Shown in pieces: positions 12,381 to 26,400 of a DNA stretch of 64,000 bases. The number at the start of each line of letters is the position of its first letter. Within the stretch, counting starts at the first letter, position 1. Below the pieces are notes generated by a model. The model was not told the DNA's origin and ran no database searches. It worked only from the letters and a program-made list of their open reading frames with translations. Source of the stretch: Chamaecrista fasciculata (Eukaryota > Streptophyta > Magnoliopsida > Fabales > Fabaceae); the NCBI GenBank assembly GCA_003254925.1, contig QANZ01012774.1:137174-201173 (forward strand), written 5' to 3'. The position numbers and the translations under genes were made by a program.

Positions 12381-12847
12381 TTTTGAGTACTTTTTATTTC
12401 TTCAAAGGCAATACCTAAGGGCACATAGTAGAAAGTTAAACCCTTAATTAATATACCACCTATAATTTTTTAAGACTTTTAAATTGTGGATATTTCTTCT
12501 TATTTTGATAGATAAATTTTAGATATTTCAAAATCATGCATATTAATAATACATAGTAATAAGGTATAAAATATATAAGAACAAGAGAGTGAAAAGTAAA
12601 TAAAAAAAAAACCTAATTAATTTACTCTACTCTCACTTTTTTATTTTTAAATATAATAAAAATAATTTTTCACTGATTTTGTAATTTGAAAATTATAAAA
12701 TAACATATATTTGCATACATTTTAAGTTATGAAAACCCACTAGCTAATAGCTATATATAGTATGATAATTAATTGCTCACCAGGTTCTTGATACTATTAT
12801 ATCTAATTTCAAGATACATGCATGCATCATTTTTTTTCTCTGATTTT

Positions 12848-13028
12848 TTTTCGGTTAATTTATGGGTATCCCCCGTCTATCCATGTAACAGTCTAAGCGA
12901 AGACTAATTCTATTCGGGCCTCAAAGACGAAATAGCCAGAGCCCTCCCAACAATATCGACTCTAGGAATCGAACTTGGGTTTTCTCCCTATGATGTAGCT
13001 CGCCTAGCCACTACACCAAACACTTGTT
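12848..13028 (-). mobile_element. tRNA-derived SINE-like element
   Basis: On the minus strand the unit opens with GGTGTAGTGGCTAGGCGAGC, followed about 30 bases later by AGTTCGATTCCTAG. These resemble the A box region and B box (GGTTCGANTCC) of a tRNA-type Pol III promoter. A non-tRNA body and an A-run (AAAAAAAA near 12848) follow, as expected for a SINE. A short piece of a related head is at about 1355-1395. No clean target duplication found. Confidence 0.6.
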
Positions 13029-16000
13029 GATTTTCTATGTTCTTTTTCGATTTTGCTTGTTGAATGGTCAAGTAATAAATTCGAACTGATGATATATAAA
13101 TGATCTTCAGATATTGTTTTTAATCCATCGTAGAGTTTTACTTAGAGCCAAAGGAGTATAATTATTCAAGAAATATTAATTTTTAGAAACACATTTATCT
13201 TTTTATTCTCATATATATCAATTTATTGGTGTGCATAAGATTTCAAAAATAAAAATAATTATTTTTTTTTGTCAGAATCATCATTCATTCATGAAGATAA
13301 GAAAGACAACCAATTATAACTAGGAGAAACAGAGAGTTTTTGTAGATCATCTAACACATCATTTTAAACAGGATCTACACTTTTTAAAAAGATGAAATTA
13401 CGGTCAAACCCCAAACAACACACAAGGGGAAGAATACATCAGATCATCACCAGATCAAAAATAAAAGGAGAAGAACTACCTAACAAAATCTTATCTATAA
13501 AAATAAGAGAGCAAACCGAAACAAGAGATTTTGCTTAGGACAATAAAAATAAAAAAGACAAGGGCCAGGCATGTAAATGTTTGATTAATTAATGAGTAAT
13601 TGGGCTTGAACAGCAACGGAATTCAACTGTAAAAAGCGCATTCCTTTTTCAAATGTATATTATGGGCTAAATGAAGAGGTGGAAAACTTGACTGAAAATT
13701 AGCTAGTGTGTGGTGGGTATGACTATGAGTATGATTGTAAGAAGGCAAGAGCCAAGAAGGTAAAAATTAATAAAACACATTCAAGGCATTATTCAAAGAA
13801 GTGGGAGCCATGGCTCATATGTATACATGTGTATACATACATAACTGGTCGTTATATATGTTAAGTTGTTAACCATCAGTCATCTCCAGCATGCACGTGG
13901 CTTAGTCTCTAATTTGTTATATACTACTTTTCAAGTTCAATTTCAAGTTTCTTCAACCACTCCTCAATTCCTTAATCCTAACGCAACTAACACCTCAACC
14001 CTCAAACACACACTAATTCCACTTCCATTTTATCTTCACATTCTCTACTACTCTCTCATCTCTCCCCTTCATCAATTCCTCACTATTTTGGTTTAACAAC
14101 AAAACACCATCACTTTTACACTCATAAATTTCTTCAATTCAATCAAGTATGCTTATTTAACGTTAAATTGAAAGTATAATTCTAATACTTTCACTTACTT
14201 CAAACAATCTGCTTATTACATTTATGATCCCTCCCTCTCGCCCTTCCTCCATCTTAATTAATACATGCACCCACAATCCTGTTTTAGATGATATGACTAA
14301 GATTTAATAATAATAAAATTATTATATTTTTATTAAGAAATTTTGAAATTTGGTAAGATATATATATATATATATACACATCACTTATTGGAATTAGTAT
14401 ACTAATATTCTTTCTTTGTACCTAAAAACTTCGAGCATATATATTTACTTACATATTTTTTTATTGTATTTTTGTCTAATGAAAATAGCATAATTGATAG
14501 TTTTAAGTTCCGAAAATTCTTCTTTGATATTATTGTCATTAAAATTTTTAACAACAAAAATGTATATAAAAAATTCTCTATACCTAATACATGTCTTTTC
14601 GATCTATTTGATAGATCCCAGTTCAACTAATTTAAATGCAATGTTGAGCATTGAATCAACTTGTGTTACAAGGGATCTTGGGAAATAATTAATGGATTTT
14701 AATTTAATTGGTATAGTGGTAGCTAGGCAGTTGCAGTTGCTACTAATAAATTTGCAGAAAAATATCTTCGATTTTTGTCAAAGCATCACTCAAGATTAGC
14801 TGTGGACTTTTGATGATATATGTATACTATAATGTCGTATGTGTGAAAATTGGAAAGAAGAGAAGTATATAGTCGGTGTGGTATGGTGGTGGTGGTTGAA
14901 GCTGTGCTTAATGGAACAGACAAGTGAACAAAAAACAGATGCTTCTTAATTAATTAGCCACATTTTAATTTCAATCATAATCATCATGATATTCATTTCT
15001 GACTTTATGACTTGAGGGCACCTTCCTCGTCATTAATTTGGGTATTTAGCAACAAGCAAACAACAATATTGATATATGTTACATATGCATTTGAAGTTGG
15101 TTCAAACTTCAATTTCTCCTAACTAATGCCCATTAAAAAAATATCGTTAATAAGTCAATGATTATGTCATCATCATCCAAGTACGGTCTCTCCCGCCTGC
15201 ATTTGCATTCCAATTGTCACTATCAAGATTCGTTTAGCAATCTCAACAAAGTAATTATTTCATTTAATTATCAACATAAAGATATCTTTATATCCCAAAA
15301 TTCTTTAATTATTGTGAAATTTAATTATTCTTTTAATAAATTTTTGTTACGAGAAATTGGGGGTGGTTTATTAAACTAATTTTGGAGGTACAACTAAAGT
15401 TGCTGGAAAACGAGTTTGGCCGACCCAATCCATGAAAGCAACATTTAATTTAATGGATGGGTTCAACTTTCACGTCACTGCAGGAGATGGAGATGGATTT
15501 AGGTTTAATTTGTTTTTAATTTGTAAATGTACTATATTTATTAAAAGTTTTTATATCTGATTTTTTTTAGTATACTCTTATAGTCTACCTCGTTATGCAG
15601 TACATGGTAGGTATCGTACTATCGTGAAAAGAAATGTAAAAAAGTTTTTATGATGAAGGACTAAATTAAAATTGAATTAAAATCGTCAGTCAGGAGTTTA
15701 GTGTCAACTAGTTAGTGGAATATTGAATAAAACAAATCCCAATTCAAATATATATCATTATTTTCAACGGCTAAGTTGTAATTTGTTGAATAATTAATAT
15801 GGATGACACTGCGTGGAATAAAACTATTCATTTTGGTTATTTTATAAATATGAGTATAGAGAAGACTTTACGTGTGTATCCTTTTCACATCTCATGATTA
15901 GGAGAAAAAAATATAAAACAAAAAATTACGTATAATTGCGCACTTCACATCATGAATTGAAAATGCTAATATTATAAGTATTACTAATCTTTCACTCAAT

Positions 16001-18546
16001 CTGGCACATCACATTTTTTTGGTACGTCTCATTAAATTTTAATGAACGCGAAACCTACCCCTCACGTAATATAGCCTTTGCTTTATTTTTTTAAAAAAAA
16101 TTAGACTCATCTCTTTGACATGTATGACGCTTGTGGTCCTCGTTCTATAGTAACTTCTATCAATACAATATATTACTTTGTGACATATATTTATTAGCAT
16201 TATGTGAATGGCTGAAGCATCGTTTCATTTTATAAAACGAATAGATAAGACTGTAAGACCCTTCTAGATGCCCCTTATCGTCCATATTACGTGAGGACAT
16301 TGAAAAATATAGTGGAGTTTATATATATATGAGACTTCAACAAAAAAGGAAAACGCTAATGTCATTCGTCACAAAGATAAATATATTTTTTTTCCTTGTG
16401 TGATTTGACATGAAATTTGTCCCTTAAGAGAATATCGAGGTCGTTCTCTTATAATTTGTTTGATTTTTTAAAATTATCTTAAAATATTTTCTATTCTACT
16501 ATTCAACTATCACAACCAATAATGTGAACTTAGAAATATATATAGATTCTTCATCTAGAATATTTTTAAGTACTTAAGAGATTTTAATTATAATATTTNA
16601 TGGAGTGGTTTTTTTTTTCACTAAATCAAAATACATTTTTGTTACTTTTCAAAATCTAGTGATTTTTTACACAATAATTAAATTTCAGAAGAGTTTTGTA
16701 CATTTCAGTCTTTTCATTAATATCTTTTTTTATAAACTTTAATTTAGACAAAAAAGAATTAAGCAAAATTTTTTATTTTACAAATGACACATTTTAAATT
16801 ACAAAAAAAATGGTTTCAACTTTTAAACCAGATTATCTCTAAGAAATACATTAATTGTAAAAAGCAAAAAGAAAAAAAAATAATATTCATATTGAGTAGT
16901 ACTGCGTGAGTACTATACTTACAAGTTGTGCAAAGAATATGAATCCACATGTCTATATAAATTAGATATTGATTGATAAGTATATATATGATTTGAATGC
17001 AAGCTAAGGAATATAAAGATAGAAGTGATAAATTAGAAGAGAAGGCATGGATATGAATGGATAAGAAAGTGGATCGAAAAGCGAGGACGGCTTTTTATGT
17101 CTGGAAGAAGCTTAACTGAAAGATGGGACAGTGAGGGTGACAGAGATCCTTTGCTTGAGGGTAACATTTCTGGTATATATGAATCCTTATTCTTAGCTCT
17201 TTACCATTTTCATCACAATCGATCATTCATAATATAATCAACGAACGAAACCACTTTGTTTGCCAAATGTCCCACGTCACGTACGTTGCTTCGTCAGAAA
17301 CATAGATTATAGTCGTAGATAGAAGATAGAGGTCCCACTCAACAAAGAATATTAATTATCATAGGGGACCCCGTTGACCCCACATGTACATATGTACAAC
17401 TTAAATTGGATATATATGCTTTCTTCTAATTCTTCTTCAACTTCTTCCTTACGACCTTTGTGTAACCAACGTGGCTCTCTCATCTTGTGTATATTTATTA
17501 ATTATCCTTATCATCATGCTCCTATAACTACGTACTCTTTCAGATCATGGCACGTTATGGATCAAGTTTATGTTAGTTATGGCGGCTTTTAATTTCCTTT
17601 TCAGTTAGTCATACTTGCATATAAAGAATAACTATTTATATATACACATTTGAGTAGTGCAAGTTGTCATTTTATTTGTTGGTGGAAACCTTGATATGAT
17701 GATCAAAAATTGCTGCCTGCCTTATCCAGTGTGTCAACGACTGAATGTGACACCCCCTTCATGTTTGTGTACATGTTGCATTTCAAGAACTGTACTAACT
17801 AGGCCAATAATTTGTCTTGAGAGTTACATTTGAAAAGTGTGATATATAAATTTAATAGGTCCAATTCTCAAATTGGTTCTATATCTTTGCCTCAAATTGA
17901 TAAAATAAATGATACAACATTAATTGTAATGGAAAAGTAGAGAATGACAAATAAACATTTTTTAATTCTCTACAAGAAGAGGGTCTTTTGGGAAAAAAAA
18001 ATCGTCAAGTCTATATTTCTTTTCCTCTAAAACAAAGTGGCTACAACCAGAGAATCTTTCGCGGAAAATGAAAAGATTAAGAAAGAAAAAAGACTTTTTC
18101 ATTTAAAAAGAAAAAGGGCCGGTGATCTAAAGAAAAAGAGATGAGATTTTATTGCAAGTTGCAAACCACGGAACATAATCCTCGTCAATTGTCGAATATT
18201 GAAGAAAATAATAATTGACATTGAAAAGCCCAATACAAGTTGTTTTGGGTAGCTTTAAAATATTGCAGACGGATGAAATTAGTAATACAGTTACAATTTA
18301 TTGTACGGATTATTTCAATCACAAAATGATAATATATATTTAAATAATATTTGAAATAATGATAATTATTATTGTTTTCATATAAATATTCAAATTAGAC
18401 TATATCATTGATTAGTAAAATTAAATAAAAATTGCGACAATATAAATTAAATTATTATTCATCATATTTTAATATATTTATTCAAATATATTAATTTTGG
18501 AATTTTTAATTTCTTTTATTTTTATCTTAAAAATTGAGGGATCCAC
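13029..18546. other. AT-rich intergenic DNA without recognisable genes
   Basis: Only short chance open frames. A tract at about 13255-13560 has a more balanced composition and may be a decayed retroelement, but I could not identify it. An N is at 16599. Confidence 0.5.
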
Positions 18547-18840
18547 NNNNNNNNNNNNNNNNNNNNNNNNNNNNNNNNNNNNNNNNNNNNNNNNNNNNNN
18601 NNNNNNNNNNNNNNNNNNNNNNNNNNNNNNNNNNNNNNNNNNNNNNNNNNNNNNNNNNNNNNNNNNNNNNNNNNNNNNNNNNNNNNNNNNNNNNNNNNNN
18701 NNNNNNNNNNNNNNNNNNNNNNNNNNNNNNNNNNNNNNNNNNNNNNNNNNNNNNNNNNNNNNNNNNNNNNNNNNNNNNNNNNNNNNNNNNNNNNNNNNNN
18801 NNNNNNNNNNNNNNNNNNNNNNNNNNNNNNNNNNNNNNNN
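18547..18840. other. Assembly gap (N run)
   Basis: 294 undetermined bases, followed by a T homopolymer at 18841-18856. Open frames reported across the gap are meaningless. Confidence 0.99.
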
Positions 18841-18911
18841 TTTTTTTTTTTTTTTTGCCAAATGTTAAAACTTAAAAGCAATGCATATGTAAACTCAGTG
18901 CCACGGATAAT

Positions 18912-19457
18912 TGTAGGGTCTCGACACCCACCTCATCTACTAAAATTAAGAGAAAATCACACACAAACAATTTAACGTGGTTCGGTGTCTCAAGACCTAC
19001 TCCACGACCCCCTCTGGAATAACTTCACTATAATTGTAATTTTTGCATAGACAAAATTATAAACTCTTATCAATACAATTTTTGACCGGAGAAAATTGTA
19101 AACCTCCTCTCACAACTATTTTTGAACGGAAAAATTATAAACTCTCTCTCAAACATAATTTTTGCACGGAAAAATTATAAACACTCTCCCAGTGAAAACC
19201 CCCCTCCCATTTTTGGGACTTCACCACTCTCTTAAAACTACATTTTGGTGACGCTCACACACCACCTGACTCATGAAGGAATTACCTCTATTTGTAGGCA
19301 ATTCACTCAATCTCCCTCAATCTTGCAATTTAATGCATATCAATCATCTCATTCAATTTCCAATCAATTTGATTCCTCCAATCAAAAATTGATTAGCAAA
19401 TTGGTACAACATATCAACCTAATAAATATTTTGATTTTGAATGAAAAAAGTCCAACA
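18912..19457 (-). mobile_element. Solo LTR related to the 10-11.6 kb element
   Basis: A 546-bp unit begins tgtaggg and ends tccaaca on the plus strand, so it has TG...CA ends in either orientation. It is flanked by ataat (18907-18911) and atatt (19458-19462), a 5-bp duplication with one change. The core shares taacgtggttcggtgtctca and agacctactccacg with both LTRs of the element at 10164-11625. No internal region or primer site is attached, so it is a solo LTR left by recombination. It carries four copies of a small palindromic unit present only twice in the other LTRs. Confidence 0.72.
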
Positions 19458-19501
19458 ATATTAGTGTAATATAACTTAATCAATCAATGTGATACGTGAA
19501 C

Positions 19502-19505
19502 ACAT

Positions 19506-19540
<35 letters not shown>

Positions 19541-19544
19541 TTCG
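19502..19544. repeat. (TTTA)n microsatellite
   Basis: About ten copies of TTTA, seen directly. Confidence 0.95.
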
Positions 19545-19933
19545 TACTTCAACTCAAGACTACGTTTATTTATTTATTAACAATTTTTCTCTTATTTAAT
19601 TGTTTTTTATTTAGTTATTTCACTTATTTTCAAGTTGTTATTTCAACACATTTAACTTGGAAAGAAAATACATTAGTTAGTTTTATTGTCTAATAATGTT
19701 CTTTTTTTTAATGAATCAATCCAAACACTATTAGTGTCAAACAAAAAAGTTTTATTTTAATTAAAAATAATTTTCAAGAACAAAATTTAAGAAAATGTAA
19801 CATGTAATAATGTAAAAAAAAAATAATATTTTTTAAATCAATTAAAAAAGCTTGTAATTATATCTAGTCAAGCATATATATATATAGGAGGAGGATGCTG
19901 AGACGTTGTATTGTGATGTATATATATATACAG

Positions 19934-20200
19934 GGACGAAGCTAGGGGGGCCGGTGGGGGCCATGGTCCCCCCCCCAAAATTTTACAAATATATATAATA
20001 TCTATACATAAAGTTTGTATTATATGATTGACAACTTAGCGGCAATCACTGTAGACCCCTTAATACGAAGACAAGGGTTCGATTCTTGAGCCAGCTACTC
20101 ACTTTTTTTCACTTAATTTTCTTATTTCTTATTGCACCTATACCTATATTTTGAAGAATTTTAGGGACGGTTTAATTTGCACCTACACATATTTTGGAGG
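19934..20200. repeat. Dispersed repeat fragment, class uncertain
   Basis: Opens with cagggacgaagctagggggg and a long C run. About 140 bp later it has agggttcgattcttgagcc, which resembles a Pol III B box. The opening resembles termini of common plant hAT-type or SINE-type repeats; I cannot decide between them and see no far end. Confidence 0.35.
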
Positions 20201-21823
20201 AGTTTTAGGGATGGTTTTAGCGCCGAATTTATGTATATATCTCTATGCACTATGAATGAAAGAATCAAGAGTTTCGATCCTATGCCGTTTTTCATCTTTC
20301 AGTTCAGTTTTTAATACGTGGGAATTCCTTTTACATATAACAAAAAGCAATTGCTTTTGCTTCTTGAGCTGCCATTAATTAGATAAAACATCTTCATTTA
20401 ATTTGGTTGTTGCTTATTGAATTGAAAAATTCCAAATGGCAAGTTTAATGGATAAAACGTGAAGTGAGCAATTAGACGAGCCAAGCCAACAAAGGTTTGA
20501 GGAAGCTTCAAGGTCACACAAATAACAAATTAAGCAAGGAATTATGTTGGGAATAATTTATTATTAGAATTACACAACAAACCTATTGAAACTTATGATA
20601 ACTAATTTAAAATCAAAATCAACATTCTATGATACAATCTTATTTTTTTTATTAGTCTACCGTATAAATTAAGCTATGCAATGTACATACATATATGTAG
20701 AAAAATAAATGAAAATACAAATATTTGAAATTAATAGTAAGTGATGAAGATACTTGTGGGTACTTAGTGGCATTGAAGAAGACAAAATGTGTTGGCAAAC
20801 TAGTGTAATATATATTTAATTATTTATATATATGCATTTGGAACTTAATCCATTTGACGTGGAAAGCAAGACGACAAGCAAAAAAAAAAAAAAANGTAAA
20901 ATTTAACCTGTTCCTTGGTAGAAGATTTTTAAATTTCATGGTGATTAAAATATCCATGAAGATTTAATTTTAGTTGGCAAAATCTCATTTTCTATTGATC
21001 TTTCATGCACATACGCAACAATATTATTGAAGACACGCATATGGATAGGTTCCCCAAATCATTTATTTATAGTAGTTTATAAATATTTTCTTAAACTATT
21101 AAAGCAATCATTGTTGTAAATTGTAATGTTATGCTGATTACGGTATTATAAAATCTGGGCGCGTTGAAATGTGAAAAACACGAATTTGTTAATTCAATTA
21201 GCATGATTTAAAATTATTATGATGATTTCCCAAACATAAAATTAATATTGAACTATAATTAATTAACTTGAACGGGGGAACATATTGTTAGGTACGTCTT
21301 AATAATAAATATTTTTTTTAGAAAAACAATATTTTCTTTCAGAAACAGTTGGAGAAATATTAAACTATAATTAACATGAACAAGAGAATATATGGTTGTG
21401 TGCATAAGATTCATTTTCTCAATTTTGGTAAATACCTCATATATCTTAAGCGACAGTTGGAATTCATTCCGGCAATTGTGAAAAGAAATAAATCAGAAAT
21501 ATAAACTTGATTAAATTGGACACGTGCCATCTCTTAATTGGTTGGTAGCTTGGGTGATGAATACCTTTGGTTCTTTTAATGCTTTCCTCTTTTACGAAAA
21601 AAAAAAAAGAGAAAAAGATAATGCAGCTTGAAGTCAAAGGATTGAGCATCATGGTACACGTGTCCACGGATGAGGCTACTTGACTTTTCTTGATGAACTA
21701 AACTAATCAAATTTGATTAAAGAATTGCACTCTCCCCAAAAAATATGATTGCATTTTCTTTCATCTCGTAAATACATTTTGTATTTCATGCCACCAACAT
21801 AATATAAATCTGTATATTTTTTA
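20201..21823. other. AT-rich intergenic DNA
   Basis: No gene recognised. A poly-A run ends in an N at 20895. Confidence 0.5.
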
Positions 21824-22092
21824 GGGTAAATTACACTTTGGTACCCTGTGGTTTGACCCTATTTCACTTTGGTACCCTGTGGTTTGAAACTTGACACTTT
21901 GGTACCCTGTGGTATTCTCCATTAACACTTTGGTACTCTTTGGAGCTATTTTGTAATTTTAACCATAACAAATTTTGCAAAAATTACATATTGACCCCAA
22001 AAAATTTTCAAAAAATTACAAATAGGTCCCTGGATACATATTATATAGGGACTAAAATGAAAAAAATAAAATTTTTTTGGGGTCAATATAGT
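21824..22092. mobile_element. Truncated copy of the gggtaaatta TIR family
   Basis: Begins gggtaaattacactttgg and repeats 'ctttggtaccctgtggt' three times. Its first ~265 bp match the element at 36558-36921, including the shared 'ataggtccctggatacatat' tract. The right terminus (ttggtaccc inverse plus atttaccc) is absent, so the copy is 3'-truncated. Confidence 0.7.
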
Positions 22093-23441
22093 AATAAACT
22101 AAATATACTCTTATAATATAAAAACAACATATGATAGAATTAGCTAAATTTGATTTGATTTGATTTTATATAAATAGTACATGAAGCTTGAAACTGCAGG
22201 TGTAAGGATTAGATTAGTTATTGCAGGCCGTGTATGATGTGAGTATGTGGCTATGTACAGTGTGTAAGGGTTGGATTAGTTGCATTTTTTTTTGGGCCAA
22301 CGGATTAGTTGCATTTATCATTCCATTTAATTAAAGAAGCAAAGAAGTTAATTAACCAAATTAAAGTTATCAATTATATATACATGCGCAAGCGCAGGTG
22401 TTAATAAAAAAAGTTATATATCGTAAATTCATATAATAAATAATGAGTTACTTGATTTAATTTTATAAAAATAGTACAAAATGTATTATACAAAATAGTT
22501 TCATATATTTTATAAAAAGATTAAAATATATTAATAATGAAGAATTATATATATATATTTTTTATAATTTATTACTGTTGTTAAAATTATGATTATCAAA
22601 TTATATTGTATGTTTAATATTTTAAAATATTTCAAAGTTTGATATTCAATATTTTTTTAATTTTAAAGTGCTTAGTTTTGAAGTTTGTGTATACATAAAA
22701 AAATCATACAATGATATAATTTTGATCTGAAACTTAAAAAAAAATAAAAGTTTTCATAAATCAGTCCAACCATAAATTTTACTGATTTTATGGTCTGAAC
22801 TGAAACTTTAAATCCATTGAATTTTACTGATTTTTTCAATTTTTGACCCGTTGTTTAGACTGTTGATTTTATGATTGTTTCTAAATGGGTCAGACACATA
22901 TGGTCAGACTAGTTCTTTCAACCACGATCCAAATGAGGGAGTGAAATGAGACCTTCCGCCTTAACTGCTTATCAAACAAACAAACAAACAAAGATAACAC
23001 GAGTGCCTGAAAAGTCACCAAAAAACTAAACATATTTTCCTTTAAAAAAAGGCACACACTGACTGTAAAGAATAAAAGAAGGGAATGGAAACGAAGGCAC
23101 ATAAACATTTCACCAAAGCAAAAGCTTTAGATTACTTGTTTTGTTTGGTAAAGCCAAAGCCTCCTCCTCTTGCTCTCTCACTCTTCCTTGTGAGTAATAG
23201 GGTCCCACTCTCTCCTACCTCTCTCTTCAAAATGTTTATAAATCACTCCCATTTGCTCAATTCTCCTCACCATCTCCATAACACACTTTTGGACTCTGTT
23301 TTCTCTGTCTCTCTTCTTTTTCATTCTCAAAACAATACCAAAAAGGCATTGTTGCTTCCATTCTTTTCGTCTCTTTTAAGTCTTAAATGCATAAAGCTGA
23401 GTGAATTCAGTAAAGAGGGAGAAAAGTCTATTCCACAGTAA
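22093..23441. other. Intergenic DNA and likely promoter/5' leader of the beta-galactosidase gene
   Basis: No other gene seen. The last ~250 bp (about 23195-23441) are C/T-rich and typical of a plant 5' untranslated leader upstream of the ATG at 23442. The exact promoter cannot be set from sequence alone. Confidence 0.45.
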
Positions 23442-26400
23442 ATGGGGAATTTGCTCAAACCACTCTTCTCTGCCACACTCTTCCTTTTGTTGGTTCTTGC
23501 TGTCACTGCTTCTGTCAGTTATGACCACAAAGCTATTATCATTAATGGCCAGAGAAGAATTCTTATCTCTGGCTCCATTCACTACCCCAGAAGCACACCA
23601 GAGGTACCCAATTTTATATTTTTCTTAAAATAATCAATTTCAAATCCAATATAATTTTTTTTCCCAGTTTCTAAAATACATATTTCATATTGATTGCAGA
23701 TGTGGCCGGGACTCATACAGAAGGCCAAAGACGGAGGCTTAGATGTTATTCAAACCTATGTGTTTTGGAATGGGCACGAGCCTTCTCCTGGACAAGTATT
23801 GAATTTGTCTAAAAGTCTTGTTCCTTGCTGGTTTTTTCTTCCCGCTTGTCAAAAAAGTTATGAGGAAAAGACTTTAATATTTGCGTATGTTTGAATTTTT
23901 TTTTTCCAGTATTATTTCGAGGATAGGTATGACTTGGTGAAGTTCATAAAGTTGGTGCAGCAAGCTGGCCTTTACGTTCATCTCCGCATTGGTCCCTACG
24001 TTTGTGCCGAATGGAACTTTGGGTATTGATTTTTTTTTTTATATATATAATAAAATAATAATAAATATAATGAAAATATCTGTATTATAGTTCCATCATC
24101 GCTAGCGAATACTTGAAACGTCACATGCTCTGTTTGCAATTCAGGGGATTTCCTGTTTGGCTGAAATACGTTCCTGGCATTGAATTCAGAACAAACAATG
24201 GCCCTTTCAAGGTTTAATTTTTTTCAAAAATAATTATTTCCCATGTGTACATATATATTGTTTAATCAATTGACTAAGAAAGTGATAATTTTTGTTGGTT
24301 GGTAATGAAGGCGCAAATGCAAAAATTTACAACGAAAATTGTCAACATGATGAAGGCAGAGAAGTTGTTTCAGAGTCAGGGAGGCCCAATAATTTTGTCT
24401 CAGGTAAACCAAGAGGGACTTAAATAATAAATTAATAATGATAAAATGACAATGTTGCAATATTAAAATTCCAGTTTTTGTCACTTTCTTTCCAACTTTT
24501 TATTCCTAGAAAGTTAGGCCAGCCAAACACAAACGTTCACACCACCCAATCCCAATCCCAATCTTATTTCTCTTTTTCTCGATTGAGTAAAAAACTTTTT
24601 CCGTTTTCCGCAAATGAATTTGACTTTTTGACAGATCGAGAATGAGTTCGGACCAGTGGAATGGGAAATTGGAGCTCCTGGAAAAGCTTACACCAAATGG
24701 GCTGCTCAAATGGCTGTAGGTCTAGGCACTGGCGTTCCATGGGTTATGTGCAAGCAAGATGATGCCCCTGATCCAGTTGTAAGAGCCACCACACTATTTT
24801 ATTCTCTCTCTCTCTCTTGTCGTTTTCATTTTCTATCACGCTTCTTGCCTTCCAAGATTAAATTTTTATGACCCCATAAGGTATTTTTTGGTGGGGTTTT
24901 CAATAGTGTCTTGTTTAGTTGGGTGGGCTTTAATAATTTTGTTGCTTACTGTTTCGACCCACTTGGCCCTGTAAATAATTAATAGTATTCTTTAATTCTT
25001 TGGTTCTTTCTACTTTCGATTGCAACATGGTTCTCTCTTCTCAGTTCTTACCCTAAATTTGGAGGGTTTTATGGGAGAAGAATTTGTGTCTGACTGTCTG
25101 TATTATGAATTGACCCATAAATTAAACTTGCTGCATCTTTCTCACTCTCAAATTTGTTTATGATTGCGATAGATTGATGCCTGCAACGGGTATTACTGTG
25201 AGAATTACACTCCCAACCAGAAATACAAACCCAAACTCTGGACAGAGAACTGGACTGGCTGGTAAGTCATATATATGTACATAATAGCCACCGTATATGG
25301 ATGGGTATAGTATTGTTTTGTGATTCCTTAGTATTCTCTGAATTTTCTGTTCTGTAGGTACACTGAGTTTGGTGGCGCCGTTCCTAAAAGACCAGCTGAA
25401 GACTTGGCATTTTCGGTTGCGAGATTCATACAAAATGGTGGTGCATTTGTCAACTACTATATGGTACTTTGACCCTTTTGATAATATGCATTGTGATTTT
25501 GATGTGTTATAGTAATTCATGTCTTAGAAACTATGATTTGAAGTCTAATATGTCATTTTTGGGTTCCAGTATCATGGAGGAACTAACTTTGGCCGGACCG
25601 CTGGTGGTCCCTTCATTGCCACAAGTTATGACTATGATGCTCCTATTGATGAATATGGTAAGAATGTGAAGGTTTTTTTTTTAGGTTTCCTTTTTAAACA
25701 GTTTGCTTATGGAACGACCATACACATTTTAAGACTATCTGGGCTTTGTTATTTTAGTCCTTAGATTTTTTTAAATGATTGATTTAGTTCCCGAAAAGTG
25801 ATGACCCGTTTTAATTTAGTCTCTCTTAAGACTGAGTTGTACAACTATATACAAAATTTATGATGAGGGACTAACTTGCAATGAGTTATGAATTTTCAAG
25901 AACTAAATCAAGCATTTCAATAAATCAAGGACTAAAATGATAGTGAACATATAATCTAGGGACCAATATGCTAGTTTACTAAACTCTTTACATTAAACCA
26001 AACCCTTCACATCCTGCCTAATTTGGGAAAGCAGAGTTATATTTTGGCATTTATCTGAAGCTTTTCAATTATATCAGGGCTTCCAAATGAACCAAAATGG
26101 GGGCATCTCAGAGATTTACATAAAGCAATAAAGCAGGCTGAACCAGCTTTGGTGTCTGTTGATCCCACAGTGACCAAGCTTGGAAGAAACCAGGAGGTAT
26201 ATTTGTTAAGCTGGTTTGTGAAGAAGAAACTGAACTGCATTGTGTGTTGAAAATTCATTTGTTTTTTGTTGTTTTCATTATCTTAGATCCATGTCTTCAA
26301 GACAGCATCTGCTTGTGCTGCATTTCTTTCGAATTATGACACCGGATCTTGGGCGAAAATTAAATTTGGAAGTGGGCAATATGATTTACCACCTTGGTCC

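Noticed and set aside
13255-13560. Possible LINE or other retroelement fragment
   Set aside because: Composition differs from the surroundings, but I found no motif, terminal repeat or target duplication.
13866-14096. 76-codon hydrophobic open frame
   Set aside because: No family resemblance, AT-rich context and no supporting signals.
18478-18881. Open frames of about 120 codons across the N run
   Set aside because: Made of undetermined bases.
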